64,000 nucleotides of DNA. It comes from Aplysia californica. Taxonomy: Eukaryota > Mollusca > Gastropoda > Aplysiida > Aplysiidae. The translations under genes were made by a program, and so were the position numbers. The stretch lies in contig NW_004797325.1 in assembly GCF_000002075.1 (NCBI RefSeq), positions 479,414 through 543,413 of the forward strand. The letters are read 5' to 3'. Below are positions 1 through 32,422 of the stretch, piece by piece (the first letter of the stretch is position 1; each line of letters opens with the position of its first letter). The notes below the pieces were generated by a model. That model did no database searches and was not told the origin of the DNA. It saw nothing but the letters and a program-made list of their open reading frames with translations.

Positions 1-919
1 TAGGTATGAACAGGGCGCTCTGGCGGCAAGCGTAAGTGTATGCGTGGTACCGAAGCTCGATCTACTTTCGCTTTCTTTACCACCCAGAAATTTGCCGGTA
101 GCAGTCTGATTAACGCAACATTTGTAACATACAGGTTGTGCATTACAAACGCTGTGTAGCCAGGAAAATAAATCATTGTCCTGTGCTTTCACTTGCGGAA
201 AATAAAAAGAAAGTTATACAAGCGTCTTATCGGGCTCGACATCGTGACCGGTCAGTGAACCTGTACTTTCGCATCACATTGTGAGTAGCAGTGATCGCAT
301 GGGGTCACCAAAGTTCATTCAATGTGTGTGCTGGGCGAAGTATAGGGCTCTGGAATAGGGGGATTATTGATTTTTTTAAAAGGTACAGTCGGGGGGAGGG
401 GTGGGGTTGAAGGCAACATCGGATGACAAAAACTGAACTTGGAAGCAAATTTTAGTATTTAGAATTTTGATTATTACTAGAGCTTCCTGCTACGGAAAAG
501 CGTGCATTGGTGCAAGCCCTGTACGGAATTGGGATCCGTCATACTCATACCTAGTAAGCCGCGTTTTTTTAACCAAAAGGTCCATGTTTCATTGGATGGG
601 TGATAGTCAAGGATCCCCTTGTTTCATTGTCCTTTGTTTTAAGAGAGGTATGACCATATCATTATCAAGAGCATACTTTTTTAATTCTCTCTCTCTCTCT
701 CTCTTCCTTCCTCTCCCTCTCTCTGTTTTCTGAGTCTTGTTCTCTCTCTCTCTCTCTCGTGATAGTATTACATGTTTTGCAAACATCTATATTTTAGCTT
801 TCTGTTCCAGATTCGCAGATTTTCAGTGTCACTTCATTTTGCTCTCCCTTTGGAAAGATGACAGGGGGTAGATTGGGGTCATTTTTGGATTTGATTTACA
901 TTCCGCTCACAACACACAA
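1..919. other. No gene recognised
   Basis: Mixed single-copy-looking sequence with a CT microsatellite at 688-758 (interrupted). No splice-bounded coding motif seen on either strand. Confidence 0.4.
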
Positions 920-1745
920 AAAGCGGAGTGAAAAAGGAAAAAGGTCAAGGTCATGAAGGGAGCGACGCAGTTACCGTGCACCTAGCTCAAGCCCCCCCCT
1001 CCCCCCGAAACAAAACACCCGGTTACCGTGTTCGTAGATAATGAGAGGCGCCCGGTTGCCGGTTACCGTGCACGTAGATATTGAGACTACGTGCCTGGTT
1101 ATCGTGTATGTGACATTGAGACTACACGCCCGGTTTCCGGTTACTGTGTACGTAGATATTGAGGCTACGTGCCCGGTTACCGTGTGTGCGACAATGAGAC
1201 TACACGGTGAAAAAGGAAAAAAGTCAACGTCATGAAGAGAGCGAAGCAGTTACCGTGCGTGCATCTAGCTCAAGCCCCTTTCCGCACCCCCACCCTCCCC
1301 CTCACCCCCCGAAACTAAGTACACGGTTACCGTGTACGTAGATATTGAGGCTATGGGCACGGTCACCGTGTATGCGACATTGAGACTACTCGGTGAAAAA
1401 GGAAAAAATTAATGTTAACGTCAAGAAGGGAGCAAAGCAGTTACCGTGTACCTAGCTGAAGCCCCCCCCCCCCACGAAACTAAATACCCGCTTACCGTGT
1501 TCGTAGATAATGAGAGGCGCCCGGTTGCCAGTTACCATGTTACGTAGATATTGAGGCTACGCGCCCGGTTACCGTGTACGTGACATTGAGACTACACGCC
1601 CGGTTGCCGGTTACCGTGTACGTAGACACTGAGGCTACCGTACGTGCCCGGTTACCGTGTATGTAGACACTGAGGCTACGTGCCCGGTTACCGTGTACGT
1701 AGACCCTTCCTGAGGCTACGTGCCCGCTTACCGTGTACGTAGACA
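920..1745. repeat. Higher-order minisatellite upstream of the CPE-like gene
   Basis: Units of about 35-45 bp around GGTTACCGTGTACGTAGA / GAGGCTACGTGCC alternate with a longer block beginning GTGAAAAAGGAAAAA at 929, 1206 and 1393 and ending in a poly-C run. After 1560 only the short units continue. Confidence 0.85.
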
Positions 1746-2029
1746 CTCCGTTTTTGCAAAGTTTAATCCCATGCGGCGGCAAACTTCAAAAGTATTTTGC
1801 GTCACAGTTCGCGTCTCCAATTCTGACTGGTGTGTGTGTGTGTGTTGGGGGGAGGGGGGGAATGCGGGCGGCGCTGATCGTGGCGTTAGACGCAAAGTCT
1901 GTGACGTCACCTACTGGAGTCATTCTCATTCCCACTCCCAGTACCGGTACCGGTGCCGGTACTAGCGGTTCTCGGCACCTGAGAAAGTACCGACACTGGA
2001 TTTCGCCGGTACCGCCCACCACTAGATCT

Positions 2030-2165
2030 AGATCTAGATGTAGTATTCACGCACTATTCACACACCCTGTGCGAATAAAATTTCACAATATTTGCAGTAT
2101 TCACACACCCTGTGCGAATACAATTCCATAGTATTCACACACCCTGTGCGCCACTGTGCGAATTT
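2030..2165. repeat. Short tandem repeat GTATTCACACACCCTGTGCG
   Basis: About four copies of a 22-45 bp unit with GTATTCAC(AC)ACCCTGTGCGAA, just downstream of a (TAGATC) cluster at 2023-2039 and a CCGGTACC-rich patch (1938-2015). Confidence 0.75.
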
Positions 2166-2169
2166 AAAC

Positions 2170-2957
2170 TAGACTAGAGTCTGGGTTAGGGACCAAAGCG
2201 AAACATACCTGAGGCTATGAAAAACGCACATAGGAATTAAACGCGGAAATCTTGACAATCGCCGAGTCTAGATCTAGTAGTAACAGACTACACACTACAC
2301 TACACTACACAGACACTACTCTGACTACAGTACAGCCATATTCTAGATCCCTAGCCTACAAGAAAAACCCAACCCATAATCTGACCTTAATTCATTCAGT
2401 ATTCACATTACGCTTCAACCTGATGCAATGCAATCGAACCATAAAATAACTGCTTACCGTAAATGCTTGAAAGCACCTATGACTTGTGCAAGCTTTGAGA
2501 TTCGACCTGCGCTAGCCATGGTCGCAGCCATTTTCTCGCGCCTGTGGGGAGGCAAACATTTATATTAGTTATAAAAATACTCTTTTTATATATTTCTATA
2601 TCTACAATATCCTTTATTGACTATAAAAAAGAGTAAAATTTGTATTTTGCTTCTACTTTAATAATTTTGCATTGTTTTTATGCAAACTATGGCTTTTTAC
2701 TTTTAGTTTGTATGGTGTTTTAGTATTGCTCAATAATATACCCCTATTACGTCAATACACTTTGGCTTCCGTCACAACCAGGGGATCCAGGATAAATTAG
2801 AGCCTTTTAACATAATTTTAACAAATTCTACTCCCACACACATAGGAACTGTGGTTGTAGCTAGTAAGAACAGGCACACCGTTCCACGGTGAAATTTAGT
2901 TAATTTAAGTGTCAACTAGATCTAACCTTTTAACACATTGGTAGGACTTACTGAGGG
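2170..2957 (+). promoter_or_regulatory. Region upstream of the CPE-like start codon
   Basis: Would hold the promoter and 5' UTR if the gene starts here. TATA-like sequence occurs at about 2583-2595 and a GC-richer patch with GCAGCCATTTTCTCGCGC at 2525. Neither is proof of a start site. Confidence 0.25.
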
Positions 2958-21014
<18,057 letters not shown>

Positions 21015-21016
<2 letters not shown>

Positions 21017-21315
21017 CTCGGTCCTGGTGGGCTTAGTGTGGTCATGGTGGACCATAATATGTTAAATTAACTCTATCCTGGTGGGCTCAGTTTAGTCATT
21101 TCGGCCCCATATGTTGAATTAACTCTATCGTGATGGGCTCAGTTTAGTCATTTCGACCCCATATGTTGAATTAACTCTATCCTGGTGGGCTTTGTGTTGT
21201 CATGGTGGACCATATGTTGAATTAACTCTATCCCAATGGATTCAGTTTAGTCATCTTGACCCTCGTGTTCAATTGACTCTATCCTAGCGGGCATCAGTCA
21301 CGTCACTACGTCCCT
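21015..21315. repeat. 52-bp minisatellite starting inside the CPE stop codon
   Basis: Units of 54, 52, 52, 51 and 51 bp plus a partial begin AACTCTATCCTGGTGGGCT and end CATATGTTGAATT. The first AA belongs to the TAA stop. Confidence 0.9.
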
Positions 21316-24300
21316 AGTCAGTGAAGGTTTTTGTGAGACAGTTTATTTGAAATGAAGTTTAGAGGTGTATTAACCTTTCCATGAAATGCTATAAAAGTTT
21401 AAAGAGAGCAAAAATTGACCTTAGTGTTTTGTTTAATTTAAGTGCTCGCTTTTTACTCCTGAAAAGAAAACTTTATTTAAGAAATGTAGAGACATAAATT
21501 TTTGTGTCAAATTTGGGAATTGGACTGTCAGTGCTCCTGTAGTAATGGAACTAATGAATTAATTGAAATGTTTTGGGGGTGTTTGGGAAGGGTTCATGCG
21601 AGATTCCCTCATGAGTGTTGACAAAATTAATTGATGACAAATTCCAAATGTGCTTATATTTATTTACCTCCAACTGTATGGTGTAGAGTAACAAATCAGC
21701 ATTCCTCTCAGTTTACCCAGTGTTGATGATCTGGTTTTTCCGTCACTTTTTAACTTTTACAACATTCCTTTTAATTTACAAAACAATCATGATCTGGCTT
21801 TAACTCTTAAGTAAAGGAGATTTTGTTAACAAATCTTCACTGTTGCAGGTAATCGAAGCCTTTAAAAGTGAATTTGTTTTGACCCAAGAGTTTTACCTAA
21901 CAATGAGTACATTTCTCATGTAGTCTGATAAATATGAGTTTCCTTAATTGATTACTTAATATTTAATATTTTATGTGCCAGATACAGTTGGTCACTGTTT
22001 TAGTCAATCAAAATGCTGCATCTTGTGGAACAAAAATATGGAAATGTTTGTGGAGACTTTTTTCTTCATGAAAGTTGTTTTTAAAATTGACTTGTCCCAC
22101 CTAGTATGATCACCATTACTACTTAACGCTATGTTGTGATACACAGTCCCTGATGTTGTGATTGATGGTTTTATGGACTTTTATGTCGTATTTTGTCATA
22201 TTCTTTTTTTGGGATGACATATTTTTATCAAATGTTTACTTACAAAATCAAAATGTGGTTAATGTCTTCATTCATCAGAGTAATCACTAAGGTTAAATGG
22301 GTCAACATCCAAATCTCCCACCTTTTACATAACTAATTTTAACTCGTTACTTAGCTCTGTTGAGTCTGTTGCTGTGTTTCTCTGTACATGCTCCTTACTG
22401 GATGCATCACGGGTACATCTTCAAGATTCAGTTGAAATGTCATTTCTTCATTTGTTCTTGTGAAATCTACAGAAAGCTTCAATCTTGTTTATTAGGGGGA
22501 AATTTTTATTTTGGTCTAGTCACGAAAAAAAAGCATTGAAATTCTAACAGAAAGGAGGGGTTCAGTATATTAAAAAATACACAGTATGATTTATTTTCCA
22601 ATTTAAGAAAATCTGCTCTATAATGCTCTGTCTCTGCTGTTAGTCTAAAGATATTATTGTCGTTATATTGTTAATATTGATCCTTATTTGACTCTTAATT
22701 TAAGCAAATTACAAGGGGGTTTTGGGGGCATCTTTCAAAGTTCACATACACTTATGTGTTGTTTTTTTTTCTAAATTTTCATGTTATTTAACAAAAGAAA
22801 TGGTTAGTGATTTTTTCTTTGATTCATCTGTATTTGGAACAGTATCTCAACTACAGTGGAGTCCGCTCAAACTGAACACACTTTATCCAGAAATAGCGGT
22901 TAAGTAAAAGAAAAGAAAATCACCAATTATTTTTTTTCTGTCTTTGTAAAAAAAACTATCAATTAGCAGAAATACCAGTAGCGCTATTTCTAAACTGGAA
23001 AGAATTTCATGGGTTGTGTTGACTAAATCTTCACTTGTAACCCTCAGGCAAGGCAAACCATCAAGTCTTATAGACTTTAAGAACATGAAACAGAAGACAG
23101 AGGCACAAGAACTCAAGTGTGTCGATTACATGCAGGTCAGAGAAAGGCATGCCATTGTACTTTTTGCCTTCACTTACAACATACATCATTGGGCCTGCTC
23201 ACTGTATATAGGTCTAGTGAAGCAAGGATAACGAATGTTCATCTGTCAAGCGACCTTGGGTTGATTATGGCCTATTGTCTCTGCAAAATTAGTTCACAAA
23301 ACCCAACTCTTAAGCAGGTGACTGCATCCGAAGTATTTCATGAAGTCACTGGCTTTGGGTTTTCTATTCCGTTGATTAGTGCAGAGCACAGAACAGTGTG
23401 CTCATCTACTTTTTTACCTGTTCTGTGTGACAGTTTGGCAGGTTGAGCAAGCTGACAATGTCGATGAGAAAGCACAATGTATACAGCCTGCATCTCAAAT
23501 TGCAGTTTCTAAATGAGGTAGATAAGAAAAAATGTTCGCACAGTAAAATTTTCCGCAAGCATGGCATTCCTAACTCTATGCTGTCAACAATCACTGCTAT
23601 CTGAGCAACCCACTCTAAGCTGAAACCACAGCTAAACCAAAGAAAATCTGGTTTTCCTGCAGATTTCGGTTTCAGCAGACTCCACTGTGCTGTATCTTGG
23701 TTTAATTATTCCCACAAATTGCACAAATCTGAATTTGAAAAAAAAAAAGATAGTTTAGCCTTCAACACACTTTTTTTCTCTTGCAAGTAGTGTGATTATG
23801 GACAGGATCCATGCAAGATAAAGAAAATTAAGATTTTAAAAAGCCACATTGTATTCACAATATGTAGATCCTTGTTATGTTCTGTGATCTCTTTCAGATG
23901 TGCAATAACACAAGTTATTTTATTATATTGTTATGTGATATATATGATTTACAAATCAAGTACGTGTAGGGAGGGTTTCTATTGTATTGTAACTAAACAT
24001 TGGACTCGTGCATGTACATGTAAGGACAATCCATTTAAAGCCAGAAAGTTTACTTTCAGTTTTAGCTTTTTTAAACCAATTCTGCGATTTTATTCTCAAA
24101 CTATGGTTGGTTTGAGGATATATTTACAGCGTAGGTTCATTGAAATCCAAATTAGAACTCATTGTCTGGTTTCCCTCCACTTCAAAATCTGTTTTCTAAA
24201 CAGGCAATTTACATGGGAGTAACATTTTAATGAAGTTGACAGTTGAATGGACCAACTCTAATATTTCTTTTTGGACTTGTATTTTGTGTTTTAGTTTTAC

Positions 24301-24910
24301 TGCGTCTTATACATTAATTGTTATTCTGTTCTGTGTATCTTATACTTATTGCACAGTACTACACATTTTTTGTGGTGCCCAGTACTTATTTTCCTCAAAG
24401 TTTGTCATATAATTTATAATGAGTAGCCATGTGAAATCTTTGAGAATATATTACAAGTATTATGTTTCCAAACTAACTACAAAATTTATTTTGTGCCAAA
24501 TAGTCATCTCTTTTTAATCTGTTTTCAAAAAGAATTATTACCATTAATACTAATTCCGTCTTTCCCTCAGGTTTATTTATTGTTCTGAATTATTACCAAC
24601 CTTTAGACGCTTTTAATCCTATTTCTCAGTCTGTTCCACTTCCTTTGCCCAAATCTTAACACAATTTTCTTTTCCTTTTTATGAAAAATTCCAATAGAAA
24701 ACATTCCCATTTGAGAAAGAAAACATGTTTTATCTGTCACGTCTCAAGTGACTTCTGCATTATAATGAATCAGTTCTACAAAATTGGTTTTTCAATGTTG
24801 TGGTGACAATTTGTGGTGAAAATCTGTGTTTAAAACAAATAAAATATTTGTAGTTCCCAAATCACGGCAATCTGAAACTTATGAAAAATAAAAGTAGTGC
24901 AAAGTATTTA
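21017..24910 (+). other. Probable 3' UTR of the CPE-like gene
   Basis: No other coding sequence follows. AATAAA occurs at 24838-24843 and again at 24887-24892; the second is followed by GT-rich sequence (ttttgtgttatctgtg), so cleavage near 24910 is the best guess, giving a 3.9-kb UTR. The interval is AT-rich and holds the 52-bp minisatellite (21015-21315) and one TA-flanked element (22854-23687). Shorter mRNAs ending earlier cannot be excluded. Confidence 0.5.
22854..23687. mobile_element. Tc1/pogo-type element, CAGTGGAGTC ends
   Basis: Left end CAGTGGAGTCCGCTCAAACTG after TA; right end reads CAGTGGAGTCTGCTGAAACCG in reverse complement. 834 bp, no recognised transposase. It falls inside the probable 3' UTR of the CPE-like gene. 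Confidence 0.72.
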
Positions 24911-25312
24911 CTGAGTTTTGTGTTATCTGTGTTCCCACCTCAGTTGACTAGGTTTGAAAACTTTACTTTTTACTAATAATCCAGAAGTTTTCACCTTGTG
25001 TATAACTATAACTTGGTAAATGAAAGAGATATCGATGACGACTTGCATTACAATGTCTTCTAAAAGTTTTTGCGACTAGCAGAAATAAAGATCTATATAT
25101 TTAAAATAAAATGAAAAGAGTAAAGGAATAAAGTTTGTGAGCTGATCTTTCTGTAGGCCTACATAGTAAAATTTGAAAAAATATATATCTAGAAGTATTT
25201 TTACACCATTGACATGAAATTTAGATCTTTTAGGAGGTGGCTTTGACCCTGCCTGTCCAGTCAACCCGAGCTGAGAGGGACACAACATCGTAGCAGAACG
25301 ACCAAGATACTA

Positions 25313-26100
25313 CAGTATAATCCACTTATTTGACAGTCGATGTATCGACATTTTGACATATCGACATATTTTCCAATTACAAAATTTTTCCTTCAATATC
25401 TTCACTAAATAATTCCTCTTATATACTTTTTTTCGACCCACTGTGCTTTATCAACATGCTTCCTGGGTACCTGGCGAAGCCCACAAACATAAATGGGGGG
25501 GGGAAAGCCACACTAACGGTCAACGCATCAGTTGTTCATTAAGTCCACATACCCGCCAAGTAGCTTATTCGACACATCAGGCTTTAGTAGTTCATGTAGG
25601 GCTTACCCAGTGTAGTCTCCAACACAGTACAGTGCCTCACAGATGTGAGCGTCTCGTGCGCTGGGCATCACCTTCCTACCCCTGGTCCCGATCGCTCACA
25701 GTCACTCCCCTTCCCCATCCCATTCTCAGCAATCTCAGTCTATCACTGACAAGTGCCTCGGTCAGTGAGTCAGTGCCTCGCCTTTCCATATTCCATAGCA
25801 AGTGGCCATAAATAGGCCTTACAAGGATGCTACAACAAAGTTTGCGGTAGTGTGCGCCTCGCGTTACTCGGTCTTTGGTAACGTAACTCGACTTCCCTCC
25901 CCCCCCTTTCCTCTTGTTAGTTTCACTGTGTAGTTGTGAAAGAATCAATGGAAGCAACCAACTCTAAAAAGTAGTGCTGTCTTTTTACCGCTGACCTCCC
26001 CTTGTTTTTTCCTCTTTGGCTTTATATTTTCATTTATCGACATGGTAATATATATCGACATCAAATCCACTTCCCAAAGCACTATTTTCCCCTTTAAGCT
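25313..26100. mobile_element. Possible pogo-like element (left end clear, right end uncertain)
   Basis: TA-CAGTATAATCCACTTATTTG begins at 25313, followed by TCGATGTATCGACATTTTGAC. TCGACAT and AATCCACTT motifs recur near 26037-26075, but a clean inverted right end was not found. The interior (25443-25811) is open by chance in one frame; its translation resembles nothing known to me. Confidence 0.35.
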
Positions 26101-26108
26101 GCCAACTT

Positions 26109-26109
26109 A

Positions 26110-26170
<61 letters not shown>

Positions 26171-26172
26171 CA
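26109..26172. repeat. (TCTA)n microsatellite
   Basis: About 15 uninterrupted ATCT units. Confidence 0.95.
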
Positions 26173-26179
26173 GCGGAAT

Positions 26180-27520
<1,341 letters not shown>

Positions 27521-28673
27521 TTATATAATATTTTAATTAAAGTATGTATTGCTTTCCATTGAGTGAGTGTTCAAATTAGATGCTATGCGCAGCAGACCTT
27601 TATTTTGACATGACAAAATCTAAAGTCTAGGTTTCTACATTATGTATATCTTGTTTTCATATATTTACTAGTCAAACACACCTAAGCGTATTGAGCTCAA
27701 TCTGTCAGTCAGACTTATTTTAGGTTTTTAAGTCCATTCATCTCCTACTTACTATAAGACTTTAGACTACTGTTGTCTAAATGTAGATATCGAGAGGCTC
27801 CTTTAAAATATGAAATCAATACCCAACAACAATAATGATGAATATCTTTTATGTTAAAGAAACACCAAACCATACCAGCAGATGAGGGGAGTGGGTAGGG
27901 TGGGGTGGATAAGAGTTTGAGTCTTGTTTGATAGATAGAACTATACTCGGCTTAAATATATTGCTGTAGTCTTCACCTGAGATCCCACAATTTATAATTC
28001 CGGTTCACTTAAGATTCCGCTGTTAAAAAATAAGCCAAACAAAGCAACAACAAATTTTACAACGCGAGAGTTATCCCTATGATAAAGTATCCCCCTCTGA
28101 AGTGTGAATGGACTAAAAACGATGCTTTCCCTTCTATCGTTCTTTACTGAACGAAAAAAAAAAAACCTTCTAAGGTCAGGTATGCGATCACATCTCCCCT
28201 CTAAATCTCGATGTGAGGTACAAATTTACTCCAGACGCAAGGATTTTACGACAAAAGGATCACACCCAGGTGTGAACTCCTCGACGCCTCTGATTTTGCC
28301 GAACATCGAACTCGCAATAAGAGCCTACCGCCTGAGCTTACAGCTAAGGCACAATTCGTTAGTTAGGGCCAACAAGGCCGCCTCATACCCAGGTCTATCA
28401 AATTATCAGGGAGGCATGTAGAATATAGACTCTATCATCTATGTCATGTCAACTTGATTGCCCATCACCATGAACGGCTACCGAGTGATCGCTTCATTAA
28501 GGACAGAGGAACGCCGATCTTTTTAATTTTTAAACTAGCTCCAAGGAGTACTGTATCAGTATGTATAGTACTCCTTGACTAGCTCATAAAACTCTTAAAT
28601 AATTGAACAGTCCGTATCCCACACATAATTTTTTTTCTCCCTGTCATTCTGTCCGTCATCCTGTCAGTCGATC

Positions 28674-28678
<5 letters not shown>

Positions 28679-28741
<63 letters not shown>
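28679..28741. repeat. (CT)n microsatellite
   Basis: Uninterrupted CT for about 62 bp. Confidence 0.95.
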
Positions 28742-28744
<3 letters not shown>

Positions 28745-28884
28745 TTTCGAGTTTAGACCATATTTTTCCTCCACCTCGGCGTGCCGCGAAGAGAGAGAGG
28801 AGGCTCCATTTGTTTTAAACTCCTTGATATAACAAATAGATCTATATCAGTTGTTCTTACTTCTTCATTTCGTTTTTTTTTTGT

Positions 28885-29350
28885 GTGTGTGTAAATGTTC
28901 TACGGCGCTCGCAACTGCATAAAGTCATATGAGCGCGCGGGACACATCAGTTGGTCGGAAATTTTGAATTATCTTATCGATTTTAGACCACCAAGGGATC
29001 TTTAACGTGCGCAACTTGCACATGGGCCACCGAGATTGTTCGCCCTTGTCCGAGAAGGCTAGGTGTAGATCTTTCCTACCAGAAGATCAGGGGTGTGGCT
29101 GAAAGACAGCAGTAAGAAAGAGCCAAGGAGTAGCAGTAGAAAGGCTGCAGAAAGAGTCAGGAGCCCCGAGGAGGGGGCAAAGGAGGTGAGGGGGTGGGGG
29201 CAGAAAGAGAATACGAAAACAGACGACAGAACATTGCTAGAGAGCAGGAAATGAGGTGAAAAGAGACAATTTTAGAGAAGAAATTTTTTCGGTCGCTACC
29301 CGGATTCGAACCCGGGACCTTTGAACGAGAGGCCAACACCTTAACCTCAA
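28885..29350 (-). mobile_element. tRNA-headed SINE, tail family T
   Basis: On the - strand the B box GGTTCGAATCCGG at about 29315-29300 opens it. It ends in CGCTCATATGACTTTATGCA at about 28940-28915. An internal block GGGATCTTTAACGTGCGCAA is present. The A-box half is poor and the acceptor stem does not pair, so it is not a functional tRNA. Confidence 0.65.
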
Positions 29351-29827
29351 GTTTCTTTTCTCTGCCTGTCCATGCTCTTCCTCATCTTCTTGTGATGTTA
29401 AATGATTTTGCGGAGACATTAAATTGCATTTCACTTGCAGTGATTTTACTTTCATGGGCTTACTTATTGTAAGCCTATTGGTTATATATTAAAGGGATTT
29501 TGCTCTCTTTTTTGTCCATGGAGATGTATTGAAGAGATTGAAGGCGGTGCGAGCTGGTAAGTGACAGTGTACGCGGCTTTTTAGTTTTAGTTTTAGTTTG
29601 TGTTAGAACTACTTCTCTGTCTGAGTATCAGTTTTCAGTAAAAATGCTGTCAAGATATTTATACTTCTTGAGCTGTTTTAGTTGTTTACTGTTGATCGAC
29701 AAGAATATTCAGGGAACTGTAGACCTATGTTTCGGCTAACTTTCATTGGCTCTGTTTTTGATGTGCTCATTCTTATATTGAATGATCATAATAATAATGA
29801 TCTATGGCTGTGGGTGGATCCAACTGT

Positions 29828-30200
29828 GAGGCAGTGTGGTGAAATCAGGCGCTCGTCAAACTATCAAAATTGGAGAAACAGGCATTTTATTAACACCAGT
29901 TTGGAAATTTTGATTGAATTTGTATTTTTTTGGTTCAATCCATTTTTTTTCTAAACAAAAACAGATTTCCGTGTGAATTTTATTGAAAACATTGATTAAA
30001 GGCACACAATATGTAGATCTAGATTTTCTGTTTTCAGTGACTCTTACAGCTAGTTACCAAACTTTGACAGCAGTTGCAATTATCTTGACTTTTATTCAAG
30101 ATAGATCTAATCGGATATTTATTTCATTGGAAGTAAGGCAATGATTCAGCTTTATAATGATACCAATAACTCCACATGCCCAAAAATTGATTCCACCTCG
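29828..30200. mobile_element. Degraded relative of the TGTGAGGCAG MITE
   Basis: CTGTGAGGCAGTGTGGTGAA at the left, then AAATCAGGCGCTCGTC. The right end is degraded at TTGATTCCACCTCGTCGA. The interior matches 15640-16212 in order. Confidence 0.6.
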
Positions 30201-30599
30201 TCGAGAAACAAATGTGCGTTGGGCTCAGAAATGAGAATAGGTTGAGTTCAAAGCCTTGCTGTGTGAGTGTTGTGTGTGTGTGTATATTATGTTGTAGCAG
30301 AAACCAAGACGTTAACTTGACAGGGGCCCAAAAAACGTGTTGGTTACTGGTTCTGTAAGGAAAGTGTGTCGTGAATGTTTACACCATTGTCAGGGCTTGC
30401 AGTATGAGCCAAGCCTTCTCTCTTACATGCTCTCTCTGCTCTGATCTCCTATTACATGAGGATCGTAGGGGCGTTGTGTGAAAGAGAGCCTCGTCAGCTG
30501 CTCCGCTTTTCACGTTTTTTTGCGAACGCCTGAGTTTGGGTGAAAAATTTCCCTTTCACTCTGCAATATTGTCGGTCCACCTCTTTCTTTGCATTCCTT

Positions 30600-31110
30600 T
30601 CCTTCTCCTTCCTTGTACAGTTCACTGAAGAATGGTCTTGGATAGGCCACGCGATCTTGTAACTTGGCCATACCAATTCAGTTTTCTTCACTTCACAGTA
30701 GACAGCAAGTCTAATTAATAGTGGTTCATGTGTTGTTTCACTCTACTGCGCTTTTCTTCATTTGTGACGAGGTCATTTTATGAGATGCCAAAGAGTCGTC
30801 TAAAGCATCTCATTTCGGCTGCTTGGATCTTCCTCTGAAGTTTTTCCATCAAGGTCCATGATTCACAAGCATACAGAAGGATGGAGTAACGAGGGCAGAG
30901 AGTAATCAAATTTTGGAATTGACTCAGGTGTTTCTATATTTCTGTAGGCCATTGGTCTTAGTAAGCGCCCCTGTTGTTTGTGCAATTCTTGGATCCTTAA
31001 TGGCTGATGATATAGGCCCTACAACTAAGGTACTTGAACTGGCGACTGTTTCTTGCTGTTGACAATTGACCATAATTTTGGTTCTGATGAGTTAATCACT
31101 ATTTCTCATC
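30600..31110 (-). mobile_element. LINE reverse-transcriptase C-terminal fragment
   Basis: On the - strand the translation shows TKIMVN, then RIAQTTGALTKTNGLQKYRN, LLYACESWTLMEKLQRKIQA, EMRCFRRLFGIS and WYGQVTRS: the conserved tail of non-LTR retrotransposon RTs. Stops and at least one frameshift interrupt it. 5' truncated, as usual for LINEs. Confidence 0.8.
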
Positions 31111-31522
31111 TTCATTTTTTCGGCACAAATTGTAAATAGTTCTTTTAAAAAATCTGTTTACTTTTTACAAGAAGAGTTTCATAAGTAGGCCAACCATTGG
31201 AACAGGCTCGACCGTCCTTTACTGAGCCCTATTTGATTGGCTGTTGGGTTATTATCGATTTAATTGACAAAACAGTGATTCGATAAACAAGTGCATGTGT
31301 TCACTGCCTGCAAATAGATAGAGGCAGAAGATTCTAAAGCAGTCTTAACAATTTCAACTGATTAATTCGCGCGTAACAACGCACTGCCCACAGTGATAAT
31401 AATAGGCAATGCAGATCATAATATATAGCACCCACTCCTGTTCAATATAAATTTAGGCGCTTTACAAAACCTAGATTTTCTCTAATTCATTTCAACACAA
31501 AGCACACAATTCAGGGAACGTG

Positions 31523-31555
<33 letters not shown>

Positions 31556-32400
31556 TCTTTAGATTAACGCTAACACAGAAAGAGACATTTGTATTGTCAC
31601 AGCACAAACAATGACGATAACATGCTCAACACATTATTGGCATATAGACAGCAACAGCTTTGGCCTTAAAATTACTTCTTCTTAATATAAAACTTGAGTA
31701 ATGAAGAATGTAATGTCTTCAAGCCCGGCAATTGTGCTGTTGTGACTGTCTGAGCACTTGAAAATTCTTACTTGGAGCAAGTATAGTGTTTTGCGAGTGA
31801 CCAAAACTAAATTAAAGTGGATTTTGTTAATAATGTTAACCATGTACTTTTTCACCCATAATTCCCGATTACGCAAAAAGAATTACCCCCCCCCCCCCCC
31901 TCATTTTTATTCTATGTATTGCAACTTATCATCCCCCAATAAAGAAAGTGAAATTAAGAAGGGAGATAAAACCATGTGCCCCTAATCTGCAAGATCGGCC
32001 TACAATGGTTATAACCCACAGACAAATGCATTATTTACAAGACTTGTCTCGTAATAATAGTCGTATCATGTTTTAAATCTCTCAACACGCTTGTACCAAA
32101 CTACACCTCAAGTGGTCTTTTTTCTTCTTCTCAATGGCATCACACTTGAAGTCTGGTATCTGTCATAAATTGGGCCGTCCTGCTCTGTTCATCTGTCGGC
32201 CTGTATCTTCTCTTGTAGTGTCAGTGGGGTTGGCCACGTTACCTGTCTCAGGGCCCTGTGTGTCTTGCGGTGCTGAAGGTTGTGTGTTCAACAGTTGGGT
32301 CCGCCTCTCCACACTGGCATTTTGGTGATTGTACTAGTTTAAAACATCTGTACAAATGATCTCAAGTGGTATTCTTGCATACACACCAACGAGGCAACTA
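31110..32400. other. No gene recognised
   Basis: AT-rich DNA with a (TA)n microsatellite at 31525-31553 and a poly-C run at 31887-31900. Nothing else recognised. Confidence 0.35.
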
Positions 32401-32422
32401 AGTCCAGATCCAGATTAAACTA

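Noticed and set aside
25443-25811. 122-codon open frame on the + strand
   Set aside because: Low-complexity, no splice context or known motif; lies in a probable mobile element.
29285-29345. Possible functional tRNA gene
   Set aside because: Only the B-box half is good; no pairing acceptor stem and a poor A box. Fits a SINE head.
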